DNA of 41,908 nt from Gemmatimonadales bacterium UBA2982 (lineage in GTDB: Bacteria > Gemmatimonadota > Gemmatimonadetes > Longimicrobiales > Gaopeijiaceae): assembly GCA_002347035.1 (NCBI GenBank), contig DEAM01000029.1:1-41908 (forward strand). Direction: 5' to 3'. Made by a program: the position numbers and the translations under genes. Shown here one piece after another: positions 34,002 through 41,908 of the stretch (the first letter of the stretch is position 1; each line of letters starts with the position of its first letter). The notes under the pieces were generated by a model. That model was not told the DNA's origin. It saw only the letters and a list, made by a program, of their open reading frames with translations, and did no database searches.

Positions 34002-36173
34002 ATGATTACGATGGACTGTCGGCCCTTTACCAGACACGCCTTATCACTAGGCCTAGGCCTAGGCTTGGTGCTCCTTTTTGCGATCGCAGGTAATGCTGCT
34101 GCACTCCCCCAAACTGGTACAGAGAATGGCGAGTGGCGATACCTGGGTGGTGATGTCGGACACAATCGATATTCACCCCTGACCCAGATCAACGCAGCTA
34201 ATTTTGCTGACCTTGAGGAAGCATGGATATGGCGAGGGGACAACTTTGGACCGAACGCAGATTACTTCACTAGGTCCACGCCGGTCTATGCAGATGGTGT
34301 GCTCTACACGGTAGCGACCCCTCGACGGCAGGTGATTGCGATCGATCCAGAGACCGGTGAGAACCTCTGGACATTCCGGGAACCTGAGACCACTCGATTC
34401 CTACGTTCTCCCAGACGATCCTATGGTAAAGGTGTAGCGTATGCAGAGGTGAATGGGCAGGGCGTCATCTACATCACCTCGCCAGCGTACTTCCTATGGG
34501 CACTCGACGCTAAGACAGGTCGGCCCCTGGAGAATTGGGGGACGCAGGTTTCTCTCGAAGGGTTTTCACAGACAGGGGTTGTAGACCTAATTCCTGACCT
34601 CGTGGGTGATTGGGGACGCTGGGAAGAGTATCTTGCGGATGGCGGAACCTACGATGCGGACTACGGAGTCCCACGTGAACTTGGCATGGTAACGTCTTCC
34701 GCTCCGCCCATTATTGTGAATGGAGTGGTGGTTGTCCTCGTCGGTCATCAACCGAGCTACCGACAGACTCGTATCGAGAACGTCCCGGGCGATATCATGG
34801 GCTTTGACGCCGCCACCGGAGAGTTCTTGTGGAAGTTTCATATGATTCCGCGCCCAGGTGAATTCGGACACGACACTTGGGAGAATGATGCTTGGCGCTT
34901 CTCGGGTGATATGTCCACGTGGGCGCCAGCATCAGCGGATCCCGACCTCGGTCTCGTCTATATGGTGACGAATGCCTCGACGGTTCAGTCCTACGCGGGC
35001 CATCGACCTGGACACAACCTATTCGGTGGAAGTGTGCTAGCGCTGGATGTTCGGACAGGTGAGCGGCGTTGGCACTTCCAGATTCACCACAGCGACCAGT
35101 GGAACTACGATTTACCGAATCCGCCCATGCTTATGGATGTGACGGTTGATGGTGAAGAGATTCCGGCAGCCGTGGTTCATACGAAGGCGGGTCTAACTTT
35201 TGCCTTCAATAGGGCGACTGGTGAGCCTCTTTGGCCAATCGAAGAGCGGCCGGTCATGCAGACTCAGGTCCCTGGGAACTATACGGCCCCGACACAGCCG
35301 TACCCGACACTTCCAGAGCCGGTTGACCCGATCGTGATCGACGGACTAACGGAAGATTTTGTTATCGATTATACCCCAGAACTCAAGGCAGAAGCGCTTG
35401 AGATTCTGAGTAACTATAACGTCGGGGGGCTGTATGTACCGCCCCTCCCTATGGACCACGCTCCTCGGAATGGAAACGAGTACATCAATAACGTAGGCTG
35501 TCAGGGCGGCGGGAATGTTATCCCCCATCCGCCAGCAGCCGATCCTACAACTGGGGTCCTTTACGTTTCACACAACCGAACCTGCAGTGCGCCTGGCTTC
35601 ATGGTCCCGACTAATGGTGTCGATGATGAGATTACGGAGTTTGCCCGTCCGGGCCCTGGAGGAGCAACTCCCAATAACACTCCGACTACAGGGACAACGG
35701 TGGCGGCGTGGAGACCCGGTGGTGGTGGTGGCATCCAATCTATTGATGGACTGCGGGTCTATAAACCATTGGATAACCAGCTCACATCACTGAACATAAA
35801 TTCGGGTCGCCGTGGGTGGTCTGTCCCAGTGGGCGAGACACCAGAGTTCATTCGCACGCACCCGAGGTTGGCTGGGGTAGATGTTCCCAACACAGGTGGT
35901 GCAGGGTGGTCTATCCAGATTGCAACTGGGAGTCTGCTAATAACCACGCGGGCACTCAGTCAGGGGGAAGCCCAATACCTGCCGGATGCACCTCTAGAAT
36001 TACATGCTCGAGATAAGGAGAGTGGCGAAATTGTTTCCAGTATTCCGCTGCCTGCTCCTGGCCAGTATGGACTTATGACATACATGCATGAGGGGAGGCA
36101 GTACGTCGTTGTTCAGATCGGAAGCATACACACAGACTTCCCAGGATCCCTGGTAGCGTATAGGCTGCCATAG
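34002..36173 (+). CDS. PQQ-dependent dehydrogenase-type beta-propeller protein
   Basis: Predicted periplasmic quinoprotein of the membrane glucose/alcohol dehydrogenase superfamily. ATG 34002 has AGGA 9 nt upstream and starts a signal peptide (about residues 9-34, core LGLGLGLVLLFAIAG); the frame also opens at GTG 33948 without support. The mature part begins WRYLGGDVGHNRYSPLTQI and has propeller blade motifs such as AIDPETGENLWTFREP, ALDAKTGRPLENWG and ALDVRTGERRWHFQI. It ends with the usual MTYMHEGRQYVVVQIGS and PGSLVAYRLP. No CXXCH haem motif is present, so electrons must pass to a separate carrier. The length is 723 residues. The substrate is unknown, and no pqq synthesis genes are in the window. 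Confidence 0.85.
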   Translation: MITMDCRPFTRHALSLGLGLGLVLLFAIAGNAAALPQTGTENGEWRYLGGDVGHNRYSPLTQINAANFADLEEAWIWRGDNFGPNADYFTRSTPVYADGVLYTVATPRRQVIAIDPETGENLWTFREPETTRFLRSPRRSYGKGVAYAEVNGQGVIYITSPAYFLWALDAKTGRPLENWGTQVSLEGFSQTGVVDLIPDLVGDWGRWEEYLADGGTYDADYGVPRELGMVTSSAPPIIVNGVVVVLVGHQPSYRQTRIENVPGDIMGFDAATGEFLWKFHMIPRPGEFGHDTWENDAWRFSGDMSTWAPASADPDLGLVYMVTNASTVQSYAGHRPGHNLFGGSVLALDVRTGERRWHFQIHHSDQWNYDLPNPPMLMDVTVDGEEIPAAVVHTKAGLTFAFNRATGEPLWPIEERPVMQTQVPGNYTAPTQPYPTLPEPVDPIVIDGLTEDFVIDYTPELKAEALEILSNYNVGGLYVPPLPMDHAPRNGNEYINNVGCQGGGNVIPHPPAADPTTGVLYVSHNRTCSAPGFMVPTNGVDDEITEFARPGPGGATPNNTPTTGTTVAAWRPGGGGGIQSIDGLRVYKPLDNQLTSLNINSGRRGWSVPVGETPEFIRTHPRLAGVDVPNTGGAGWSIQIATGSLLITTRALSQGEAQYLPDAPLELHARDKESGEIVSSIPLPAPGQYGLMTYMHEGRQYVVVQIGSIHTDFPGSLVAYRLP

Positions 36174-36239
36174 AGCTTTCGATATGACACTTTTGGGTAG
36201 CCCCTTAGCCATAAGCCAGTCGTCCCCTGGAGGTACCTC

Positions 36240-37478
36240 GTGAATAACCCGCTATCCCGTCGACATTTCTTGAAAGCGGCCGGCGCCGGTTCCGTCTTCA
36301 TTCCATCCTCAGTTAAGGGCTATACGGGCAAGGAGATGCGGCGGCTTGTAATTGAGGGGGGGATTGAGGCTGACATTTCGAAGTGGGAGTTGGATACCCC
36401 AGCACTAATCGTCGACTTAGATGCACTCGAAGGCAATTTGGCCAACATGCAGAACACATTGGCACGGAATGGAATCGCGAGCCGCCCCCATGCTAAGACC
36501 CATAAGTGTCCCGCGATTGCACGGATGCAGGTAGAGGCCGGTTCGGTCGGGATCTGCACGGCCAAGGTAGGCGAGGCAGAAGTTATGCTCGAGCATGGAA
36601 TTGAGCGCGTGCTGATGACGACCACTAACGTTACACCGGTGAAGATCGAGCGAGCTATGTCACTCAGTAGGTGGTATCCTGGCTTTGTTCAGGCGACCGA
36701 TACACCAGCCAACGCGAGGGATCTTTCGGAGGCTGCGGAGGCAGCAGGCATTTCAGTTGATGTTGTGATTGACGTTGACTCCGGGGGACACCGAACCGGA
36801 ATAACCCCGGGCAGGCCAGCGCTTGAGCTTTCACAGCTAGTGGATACTCTACCCGGCCTGAGGTTCGTTGGGATGCTTTGTTATGACGGTGGCTCACAGC
36901 ATGTTCAAGGTTTTGAGGCGCGAAGGGCACAGACCCTTGAACGACTGCGCCCTGCGGCAGAGACGTTCTCCATGCTCCAGAGGTCTGGGTTGAATACGGA
37001 GATATTCAGCGGCGGTGGTACAGGCACCTATAACGTGGACCACGAGACCCCTGGGTTCACTGACGTTCAGTGCGGAAGCTACGTCTTCATGGATGCACAG
37101 TACCTTGGCATCGGGGGCGAGAACGATCCCACAGTATATAGTGACTTTGCTCCCTCGCTTACAATCCTGACCACGGTCATTAACAGTCAGTACGAGGGTA
37201 GAGCTACTACTGATGCGGGGGCGAAGGCGTGCACAATCAACCGGCCGTGGCCGATTGTGAAGGGCGAGTCGGGAATGACCTACACTTCTGGCTCAGATGA
37301 GTTTGGTACCCTCAGATACGAGGAAGGTGCTTCCCGGAGCTATAGGGTAGGGGATAAGGTTGAGTTGATTGTCTCTCACTGTGATCCCGTGGTTAACCTA
37401 TACGATCAGCTGTACGCCGTTCGTAATGATCGTGTGCAAGCCGTATGGTCAGTGGCGGCTCGGGGCCGATCCACTTGA
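36240..37478 (+). CDS. Exported D-threonine aldolase/D-serine dehydratase-like PLP enzyme
   Basis: Fold-type III PLP enzyme of the DSD1/D-threonine aldolase group. GTG 36240 (GGAGGT about 5 nt upstream) begins a Tat-type signal (SRRHFLKAAGAG). Then come TPALIVDLDALEGNLANMQ, the PLP-lysine region RPHAKTHKCPAIA, GICTAKVGEAEVM, DVDSGGHRTGI and SGGGTGTYNVDHE. The C-terminal metal site is SHCDPVVNLYD, with His and Asp spaced as in metal-dependent D-threonine aldolases. The 412 residues equal the usual core plus the signal. It lies 66 nt after the PQQ protein, probably in the same transcript. The true substrate, perhaps a D-amino acid or beta-hydroxy amino acid, is not determined. Confidence 0.82.
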   Translation: MNNPLSRRHFLKAAGAGSVFIPSSVKGYTGKEMRRLVIEGGIEADISKWELDTPALIVDLDALEGNLANMQNTLARNGIASRPHAKTHKCPAIARMQVEAGSVGICTAKVGEAEVMLEHGIERVLMTTTNVTPVKIERAMSLSRWYPGFVQATDTPANARDLSEAAEAAGISVDVVIDVDSGGHRTGITPGRPALELSQLVDTLPGLRFVGMLCYDGGSQHVQGFEARRAQTLERLRPAAETFSMLQRSGLNTEIFSGGGTGTYNVDHETPGFTDVQCGSYVFMDAQYLGIGGENDPTVYSDFAPSLTILTTVINSQYEGRATTDAGAKACTINRPWPIVKGESGMTYTSGSDEFGTLRYEEGASRSYRVGDKVELIVSHCDPVVNLYDQLYAVRNDRVQAVWSVAARGRST

Positions 37479-37642
37479 GCTGAGAAGGCGGGAAGAAAAC
37501 GTTGCCAGATGTGAATATCTAAGATAAGTTTTCTACTGGGATTGAGAACGGGTCTCATTCGCAACTGGGAGGCGACATTGCGGGTTTTTGGGCATGGTCT
37601 GCCGTTGGCACCTAAGGCCACAGTTGAGGCAGGCGAGGCACG

Positions 37643-37882
37643 ATGAATCGGAAAGCGCTTATCGAAGCGCTGAAGGGCCTCCAGCGGGATGCTTTTGACG
37701 CGATCCAAGAGACTCAGACTGGCTCAGATCCAGACGAAGCCTGGGTCACATATCTGGGACGAAGTGAGCCCCGAATGTCGCTTATTCTCGAGGGTTTCCT
37801 AGGCTCTTCCCAACGCATATATCTCGAGAAGGCGCGGAACTTACAGAAAGCGTCCTCGCTCCGGCAGAACGGCGGAATTTAA
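37643..37882 (+). CDS. Orphan PheS N-terminal arm-like protein
   Basis: A 79-residue product resembling only the tRNA-binding coiled-coil arm of PheS. Aligned by eye with pheS at 17846 it shares about 22 of 48 residues, including LIxAL, LxR, the block VTYLGRS and the following RxSxIL. The catalytic core is missing and no pheS-like frame continues downstream in any frame. The start ATG has a GGCGAGG site nearby, so translation is plausible. It may be a decayed pheS duplicate, or a free-standing tRNA-binding or regulatory domain. It lies 164 nt after the PLP enzyme and converges with the minus-strand gene at 37907. Divergence from the local pheS is large, so a recent copy is unlikely. Confidence 0.6.
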   Translation: MNRKALIEALKGLQRDAFDAIQETQTGSDPDEAWVTYLGRSEPRMSLILEGFLGSSQRIYLEKARNLQKASSLRQNGGI

Positions 37883-37906
37883 GAGAGCAAGGGCTAGCTC
37901 GTGTAG

Positions 37907-38338
37907 CTATCCTCCTTGGGGGGTCCCGATACCGCTTGCCGCAAACATGCCTCCATCCACATCCAAATACACGGAAAGATTATCGCCATCGCGCTCAAGG
38001 GTCATTTCAATCTCGACGAACTGACCCTGCGCATCAATCTCTTGGACCAATATGAGAGTCTCATCACTCTTTGTGATGTCTGTGATACTCTGCGTTTCTG
38101 GTCCCAGATCAGGCGAGCCCATGGTAGCTGCAACTTTTCCATCTTGGTCCTCAATGGTCAGTTCAAGATTGAACGCACCAAGCTCGGTATCCATAGCAAT
38201 CAACCAAACACCCATGAAGTCGGAAGCTTCGGAGGTATCTAAGTCGGATTGACCCGCGATGGGCAACGGGGAGAGCATGAGCCCGAGCAGAGCAGTGCCG
38301 AAAGCAAGAGTCCGAGCGGTGTGCACTGTCCTATTCAT
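37907..38338 (-). CDS. Small secreted protein of unknown function
   Basis: A 143-residue protein with a signal peptide (about residues 8-29, ending PLPIAGQS) and a mature part of short alternating strands: FMGVWLIAMDTELGAFNLEL, then IEDQDGKVAATMGSP and FVEIEMTLERDGDNLSVYLD. This suggests a small lipocalin-like or beta-sandwich domain. Its family is not recognised. A strong GGAGGAG ribosome site precedes the ATG by about 6 nt. It is downstream of and in the same direction as the TonB-dependent receptor, with a 159-nt gap that contains a hairpin (CGCCC-GAA-GGGCG) and the inverted repeat at 38427-38502. Confidence 0.72.
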   Translation of the reverse strand: MNRTVHTARTLAFGTALLGLMLSPLPIAGQSDLDTSEASDFMGVWLIAMDTELGAFNLELTIEDQDGKVAATMGSPDLGPETQSITDITKSDETLILVQEIDAQGQFVEIEMTLERDGDNLSVYLDVDGGMFAASGIGTPQGG

Positions 38339-38426
38339 CTCTTCTCCTCCACACTAGAGAGCCTATCACTCCGGGCTGTCTATGAGCGCCCGAAGGGCGA
38401 TCGACGAATGGAACCGCATACCCTCC

Positions 38427-38502
38427 TTTAGTCAAACGACAATTATGGGCAGGCGCTCGCACGAAGTAGGGATGAGCCAGACGTCTCAGTTGTTTGACTA
38501 AA
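38427..38502. repeat. 11-bp perfect inverted repeat flanking 54 nt
   Basis: TTTAGTCAAAC (38427-38437) and GTTTGACTAAA (38492-38502) are exact inverted copies; the right arm covers the stop codon of the TonB-dependent receptor. On the minus strand the whole element follows that gene directly, so it could be a long-loop 3' hairpin or a bidirectional terminator. It could also be the ends of a very small inserted element. Confidence 0.6.
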
Positions 38503-40852
38503 AAGCAACTCCAATATCGAAAAAGACGATTCGCCCCGGTTCTGGTATTTGGATGCCAGAGAATGGGTCGAGAGTATTAAGGTGATTCGTGTAGTAGGTG
38601 TTCCAAATGTTGAGCACGCCGGCTCGAAGAGTGATGCCGTTGGAAAGCCCAAATCCGGTTCGGATGTCTCCGGTCTGGTAGCCTCCTGTAGACCCTTCAT
38701 TGCGAGATATCGCAACCCTCTGCTGAGATCCAACAGCTCGCGCGATACCTTCAGCGTAAAAGACACTACTGGGGTGCTCATATCTCAGGCTGAGCGAAGT
38801 GTTGATAGGACTAATACCTATAGCAGGCTCATTAAGCTCGTCGTCCCTACCGTATAGGTAGGAGCCGGAAGCACCGAGGGTGATCTCGTCAGTAAGCCCC
38901 ACGTCCAAAGAGCCATCGAGGCCATAAAAGGTGGCTTCACCGTTAATGTACTGAAAGACGGTTGGTGGAGAGAGCGGAAGCCGTTTCGAAAATGAAGTGC
39001 TTTGGATCGTGATATAATCGTTGATCTTACGCGCGAAAGCTCCGAGATGGATTTGCAAGTTCTCGTAAAGCCCATCCAAGCTGATGTCTCCCTGGTTACT
39101 CCGTTCCGGTTTCAGCTGAGGATCTCCTAAGAACTCAGCTGCAAACTGTGCCTTGGAGCTGGGGATGCGGTCAGAATAGCGCTCGCTTGCGTCTGCGGTT
39201 CGCACTGCGGAACCGAAACCTAAAGACAATATCCAGTCCGTACTCAAGTCGACTGACGCACTTGCAGCAGCACTCAGGTTCGTCTCATTAGAGTCTAGTT
39301 GTCCACGTCCAGGTGAGGGATTATTAAGGGCAAAGAAGTCGCTCACTTCAGCGTTGGGTGTTGCCCTTACAGCATCTACCCGAACGGTGCCCGATATACT
39401 CACAATACCATCGCGCCATCCTATGCGACTAAACCCACCTACGTCTGTGATAGTGGCGTCAGGCCACATCCTGTCGGTCATGCGCATCCCTGGCGTGTCG
39501 AGCATCGTTCCACACGCCAAGCCTGCTGCAGGGGATCGCATTATGGAGCGCGTGGCATCTCGGTTTGCACTATAGACGTCTGCCCCGACCTCTCCCGTCC
39601 ACGGCCCCCCCATGCTTAAGTCAGCTGATGCGTTCCCTCCAACTACGGTAATCTCTGAATCCACCCGGATCTCAAGAGCGCAGGGGGGCATCCGGGCAGG
39701 CATGTCTAGGTTAGTGGGCTTGTCCCGGTTCGACATATCGTGAGTGACCCGGTTCGTATAGGCTTTCGCTCGAAAGGCGGTCACGGTGCCGTCACCAGTC
39801 CATTCGAAAGCCGTAGAGAAGTTAGGAGCTTCGAATCCTTCAGCCGTAAGGAGCCGACCTGGGTAGTCGATCATGCCTTGATTTTGGTAACCTCCAGCAA
39901 GAATGAGTTGAGCGTCTTGGCCTACGTCAATCCCTATTTTCCCGCGAATGTCGGTGGAGCTAAACGTGGCTGGAACCCAGAGGGGCTCACCACCAGATTG
40001 GTAATCGTGGCCCTCACGGATGGCTCCATCAATCGTATAAGAAAGTCCACCGGATCGACCAGAAAAACGGCCACTAGTTTCGGCAGCTGACAGGTTCGTA
40101 TCGTAGCCGAGCGCTACGGCACTTTGTCTTGAGTCGACCTCTGGTAGAGGTTGCGTGTCTACGCGAATGGCGCTGAGATTCCCTGCTCCCCAAGTCAAGG
40201 CGTAGGGTCCCTTAACGACTTGAATGTTTCTTACTGCACTTGGGTCAAGGTGGGTAAGAGGGGAGTCCATTCGAGCAGGACCCGCAGGGAATAGGCGCGT
40301 GCCATCTAAGTAGGTGCCGACTTGTGTTTCGCGAAGACCGCGCACGACTGGATCAAGCCCCAAGGCGCCGCGCCTCACCGCATCTACACCTTCTATTGCC
40401 CGCAAGAGATCACCTGCGTCCGTAGGGTTCGCTTCATCGATCTCTCGGTCCCTAAGGCCAGCTACTGAAGTCATATCCGGCCGGAGAACAGAAACATTAA
40501 TCCCTAAGACGTCGAATGGGCGGGCTTCGAGGTTGAAATTGACAGTTGCCGATCCATTATTGGCAAGGATTACAGGTTGGATATTCGGACGGTAGCCGAA
40601 AGCCTGAGCTATGATGTTAATGTCACCCGACGGAGCCTCTAAGGTGTATGTGCCATTCTCTTGGACAGCAGTCCATTCAGTGGCACCTTCCCATTGAACT
40701 GTAGCGAACGAAATCACTTGGCCAGTTGGTCCAAGAACTCGGCCACTGATTTGTCCGGTTTGTGCCGAGAGCAGATCCCCGGTCATAGCCATCCCGATTA
40801 TTGCGACCAGAGATAACGCCAGATAGCCAGTGAACTCCCGCGAGATTTGCAT
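38498..40852 (-). CDS. TonB-dependent outer-membrane receptor, possibly for copper
   Basis: A TonB-driven import barrel of the outer membrane. The signal peptide (ending about GDLLSAQ) is followed by a carboxypeptidase-regulatory-like domain (SGRVLGPTGQVISFATVQWE, about 33-110). The plug domain comes next with RMDSPLTHLDPSAVRNIQVV and KGPYALTWGAGN, then a 22-strand-type barrel ending in aromatic FFDIGVAF. ATG at 40852 is preferred over 40894 because AGGAGA lies 6 nt upstream and the signal then begins at once. The plug segment resembles OprC-type copper receptors. Two extracellular-like stretches are Met/Cys-rich (MSNRDKPTNLDMPARMPPC; CGTMLDTPGMRMTDRMW). Copper is an inference. The length is 784 residues. 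Confidence 0.85.
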   Translation of the reverse strand: MQISREFTGYLALSLVAIIGMAMTGDLLSAQTGQISGRVLGPTGQVISFATVQWEGATEWTAVQENGTYTLEAPSGDINIIAQAFGYRPNIQPVILANNGSATVNFNLEARPFDVLGINVSVLRPDMTSVAGLRDREIDEANPTDAGDLLRAIEGVDAVRRGALGLDPVVRGLRETQVGTYLDGTRLFPAGPARMDSPLTHLDPSAVRNIQVVKGPYALTWGAGNLSAIRVDTQPLPEVDSRQSAVALGYDTNLSAAETSGRFSGRSGGLSYTIDGAIREGHDYQSGGEPLWVPATFSSTDIRGKIGIDVGQDAQLILAGGYQNQGMIDYPGRLLTAEGFEAPNFSTAFEWTGDGTVTAFRAKAYTNRVTHDMSNRDKPTNLDMPARMPPCALEIRVDSEITVVGGNASADLSMGGPWTGEVGADVYSANRDATRSIMRSPAAGLACGTMLDTPGMRMTDRMWPDATITDVGGFSRIGWRDGIVSISGTVRVDAVRATPNAEVSDFFALNNPSPGRGQLDSNETNLSAAASASVDLSTDWILSLGFGSAVRTADASERYSDRIPSSKAQFAAEFLGDPQLKPERSNQGDISLDGLYENLQIHLGAFARKINDYITIQSTSFSKRLPLSPPTVFQYINGEATFYGLDGSLDVGLTDEITLGASGSYLYGRDDELNEPAIGISPINTSLSLRYEHPSSVFYAEGIARAVGSQQRVAISRNEGSTGGYQTGDIRTGFGLSNGITLRAGVLNIWNTYYTNHLNTLDPFSGIQIPEPGRIVFFDIGVAF

Positions 40853-40923
40853 GTTGGTCTCCTGTTTACACGATCCCTGATTGATTGAACTCACGCATTG
40901 CCAGCAAATGCTGGCGGATTCAC

Positions 40924-41319
40924 CTAAGAGAGATTCAAGTCGGGAGGTGCCTGCGCGTAGGGGAGTACACAGCGGGGAGTTTCAGGAAGGGTTTCTGAAG
41001 CAACGGGGCCAAGCTGGCCAGTAGCTTTCTTGAAAGAAGCTAGCTCTTTAGAGCCATCGCTCTCGACTATGTGACTTAAAGTGCTGGTGAGCGTGCAGCT
41101 CCCTGAACAGTTGCAGGGCCCCACTCCCTGGATCGTGATCTTTAGTTCAGAATGATCATCGAACCCGTGGGATGTATGACTATGGGAAGTCTCAGAAGAG
41201 GTACCCATTAATTCTGAGTGGAGATGACATTTCTGCCACCCCATCACCTCTGCCGCTGCTACCCCCTGAAAGGCGAGTAGCACCGAGAAGCAAAGCCACT
41301 TGAATCTGGGTCGTACCAT
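40924..41319 (-). CDS. Secreted His/Cys-rich protein, possible metal binder
   Basis: A 131-residue product with an N-terminal signal (about residues 7-23, ending FQGVAAAEV). The mature part is rich in possible metal ligands: WQKCHLHSELM, then SHSHTSHGFDDHSE and the cluster GPCNCSGSC. The family is not recognised with confidence; small periplasmic metal-associated proteins next to TonB receptors look like this. The start at 41319 is favoured over 41349 because it gives a compact signal peptide. The gene lies 71 nt upstream of, and in line with, the TonB-dependent receptor, so the pair is probably one operon. A role in copper or zinc handling is inferred only. Confidence 0.68.
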   Translation of the reverse strand: MVRPRFKWLCFSVLLAFQGVAAAEVMGWQKCHLHSELMGTSSETSHSHTSHGFDDHSELKITIQGVGPCNCSGSCTLTSTLSHIVESDGSKELASFKKATGQLGPVASETLPETPRCVLPYAQAPPDLNLS

Positions 41320-41382
41320 AGTCGAACCTAAGTCGGAGCTGTTCCACACTTAATAACGACTTATAACCACATAGGTTACCAA

Positions 41383-41415
41383 CGGATAACGCTAATTTAG
41401 ATTTCGGGGTAACGC
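41383..41415. promoter_or_regulatory. Two direct repeats in the divergent promoter region
   Basis: CGGATAACGC (41383-41392) and CGGGGTAACGC (41405-41415) are near-identical and begin 22 bp apart, about two helical turns. They lie between the minus-strand metal-related genes and the plus-strand reductase. This is a layout expected of a regulator bound as two units. No -10 or -35 is assigned with confidence. Confidence 0.35.
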
Positions 41416-41508
41416 AAGAATTTTAAGGGTCCTGAAATATTGTTGAGATTCTTGTAGATAAATAGCGACTGATCCTAGAGTTCTGCTCAGCACCTTTACG
41501 GATGGAGA

Positions 41509-41908
41509 ATGTCCAAAGGTAGCTACCTTCGAGTCTTCCCATCACAGATTAAAGCGAGGCATAAGACCATAGCTGCAGCTCTTGGGACCGCTGAAAATCC
41601 TCTCCGGACAGCGATCATCGGCTCCGGACCTGCGGGATTCTATACAGCGGAGCATCTTCTGAAGCAGGATGACATTCATGTTCGTGTGAACATGTTCGAC
41701 GCTCTGCCGACTCCCTTTGGACTCGTGCGTTTTGGAGTTGCCCCTGATCACCAGAAGATCAAGAGCGTAACGCGGGTATTCGACCGCATCGCCCAGCGTG
41801 ACAACTTCCGTTTTTTCGGAGACGTGACGATCGGGGAGCACCTCACACTAGATGACTTGACCGCACATTTTCATCAATTGTGTTTTGCTACGGGAGCCCA
41901 GACTGATC
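41509..41908 (+). CDS. Ferredoxin/adrenodoxin-type NADP reductase, 3' end missing
   Basis: The frame is open to the right edge and gives 133 residues. About 36 residues of N-terminal extension precede the FAD-binding GSGPAGFYTAEHLL. Then come VNMFDALPTPFGLVRFGVAPDHQKIK and FFGDVTIGEHLTLDDL, the unmistakable start of the FprA/adrenodoxin-reductase family, which passes electrons between NADPH and ferredoxin. ATG 41509 follows a weak CGGA/GGAG region; a different start within the extension is possible. It is divergent from the His/Cys-rich gene. Whether it has a fused ferredoxin domain cannot be seen. Confidence 0.88.
   Translation, partial: MSKGSYLRVFPSQIKARHKTIAAALGTAENPLRTAIIGSGPAGFYTAEHLLKQDDIHVRVNMFDALPTPFGLVRFGVAPDHQKIKSVTRVFDRIAQRDNFRFFGDVTIGEHLTLDDLTAHFHQLCFATGAQTD

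Overview
This window reads as a chromosomal segment of a Gram-negative-type bacterium with an outer membrane. It encodes a phosphate-selective-type porin, a TonB-dependent receptor and another exported envelope protein. It also carries genes more familiar from Firmicutes: a bacillithiol synthase BshA, RNase Y and a CIRCE/HrcA-type heat-shock operator. That mixture, the gene orders and the style of the secreted proteins fit Gemmatimonadota best (probably a marine or uncultured lineage). The phylum is an inference, because no rRNA or marker tree was available.

Positions 1-12,000 hold the 3' part of a porin, then a tightly packed forward run: secD-secF-tatD-mutL-miaA-bshA-uppP-birA-coaX, followed by a divergent isoprenyl-diphosphate-synthase-like gene. 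Many junctions are 1-4 nt overlaps (GTGA, TTGA, ATGA), which indicates translational coupling. Positions 12,000-14,230 are a self-contained groES-groEL operon with a promoter, a perfect CIRCE operator and a strong terminator.

Positions 14,240-21,900 are the translation block thrS-infC-rpmI-rplT-pheS-pheT, followed by a small coiled-coil gene and zapA. infC appears to start at an AUC codon and is preceded by an attenuator-like leader. Positions 22,100-31,760 continue with rny-folD-xseA-xseB-ispA-dxs-nadK-recN. The isoprenoid-related genes in the window (dxs, ispA, uppP, miaA and the divergent synthase-like gene) together cover precursor supply, prenyl chain building, lipid-carrier recycling and tRNA prenylation.

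From about 31,750 the window becomes accessory. It holds a minus-strand exported envelope protein, tRNA-Gly(GCC) and tRNA-Cys(GCA), a PQQ-type beta-propeller dehydrogenase, and a Tat-exported D-threonine aldolase/D-serine dehydratase-like enzyme. Next come an orphan copy of the PheS N-terminal tRNA-binding arm, a small secreted protein, and a minus-strand pair made of a His/Cys-rich secreted protein and a TonB-dependent receptor with Met/Cys-rich segments (possibly copper uptake). The window ends in the 5' part of a ferredoxin/adrenodoxin-type NADP reductase gene.

No mobile element, CRISPR array or phage gene was seen. The most unusual items are the AUC-started infC with its leader, the free-standing PheS arm, the divergent isoprenoid synthase, the altered MutL endonuclease motifs, and the putative metal-uptake pair with its phased direct repeats.
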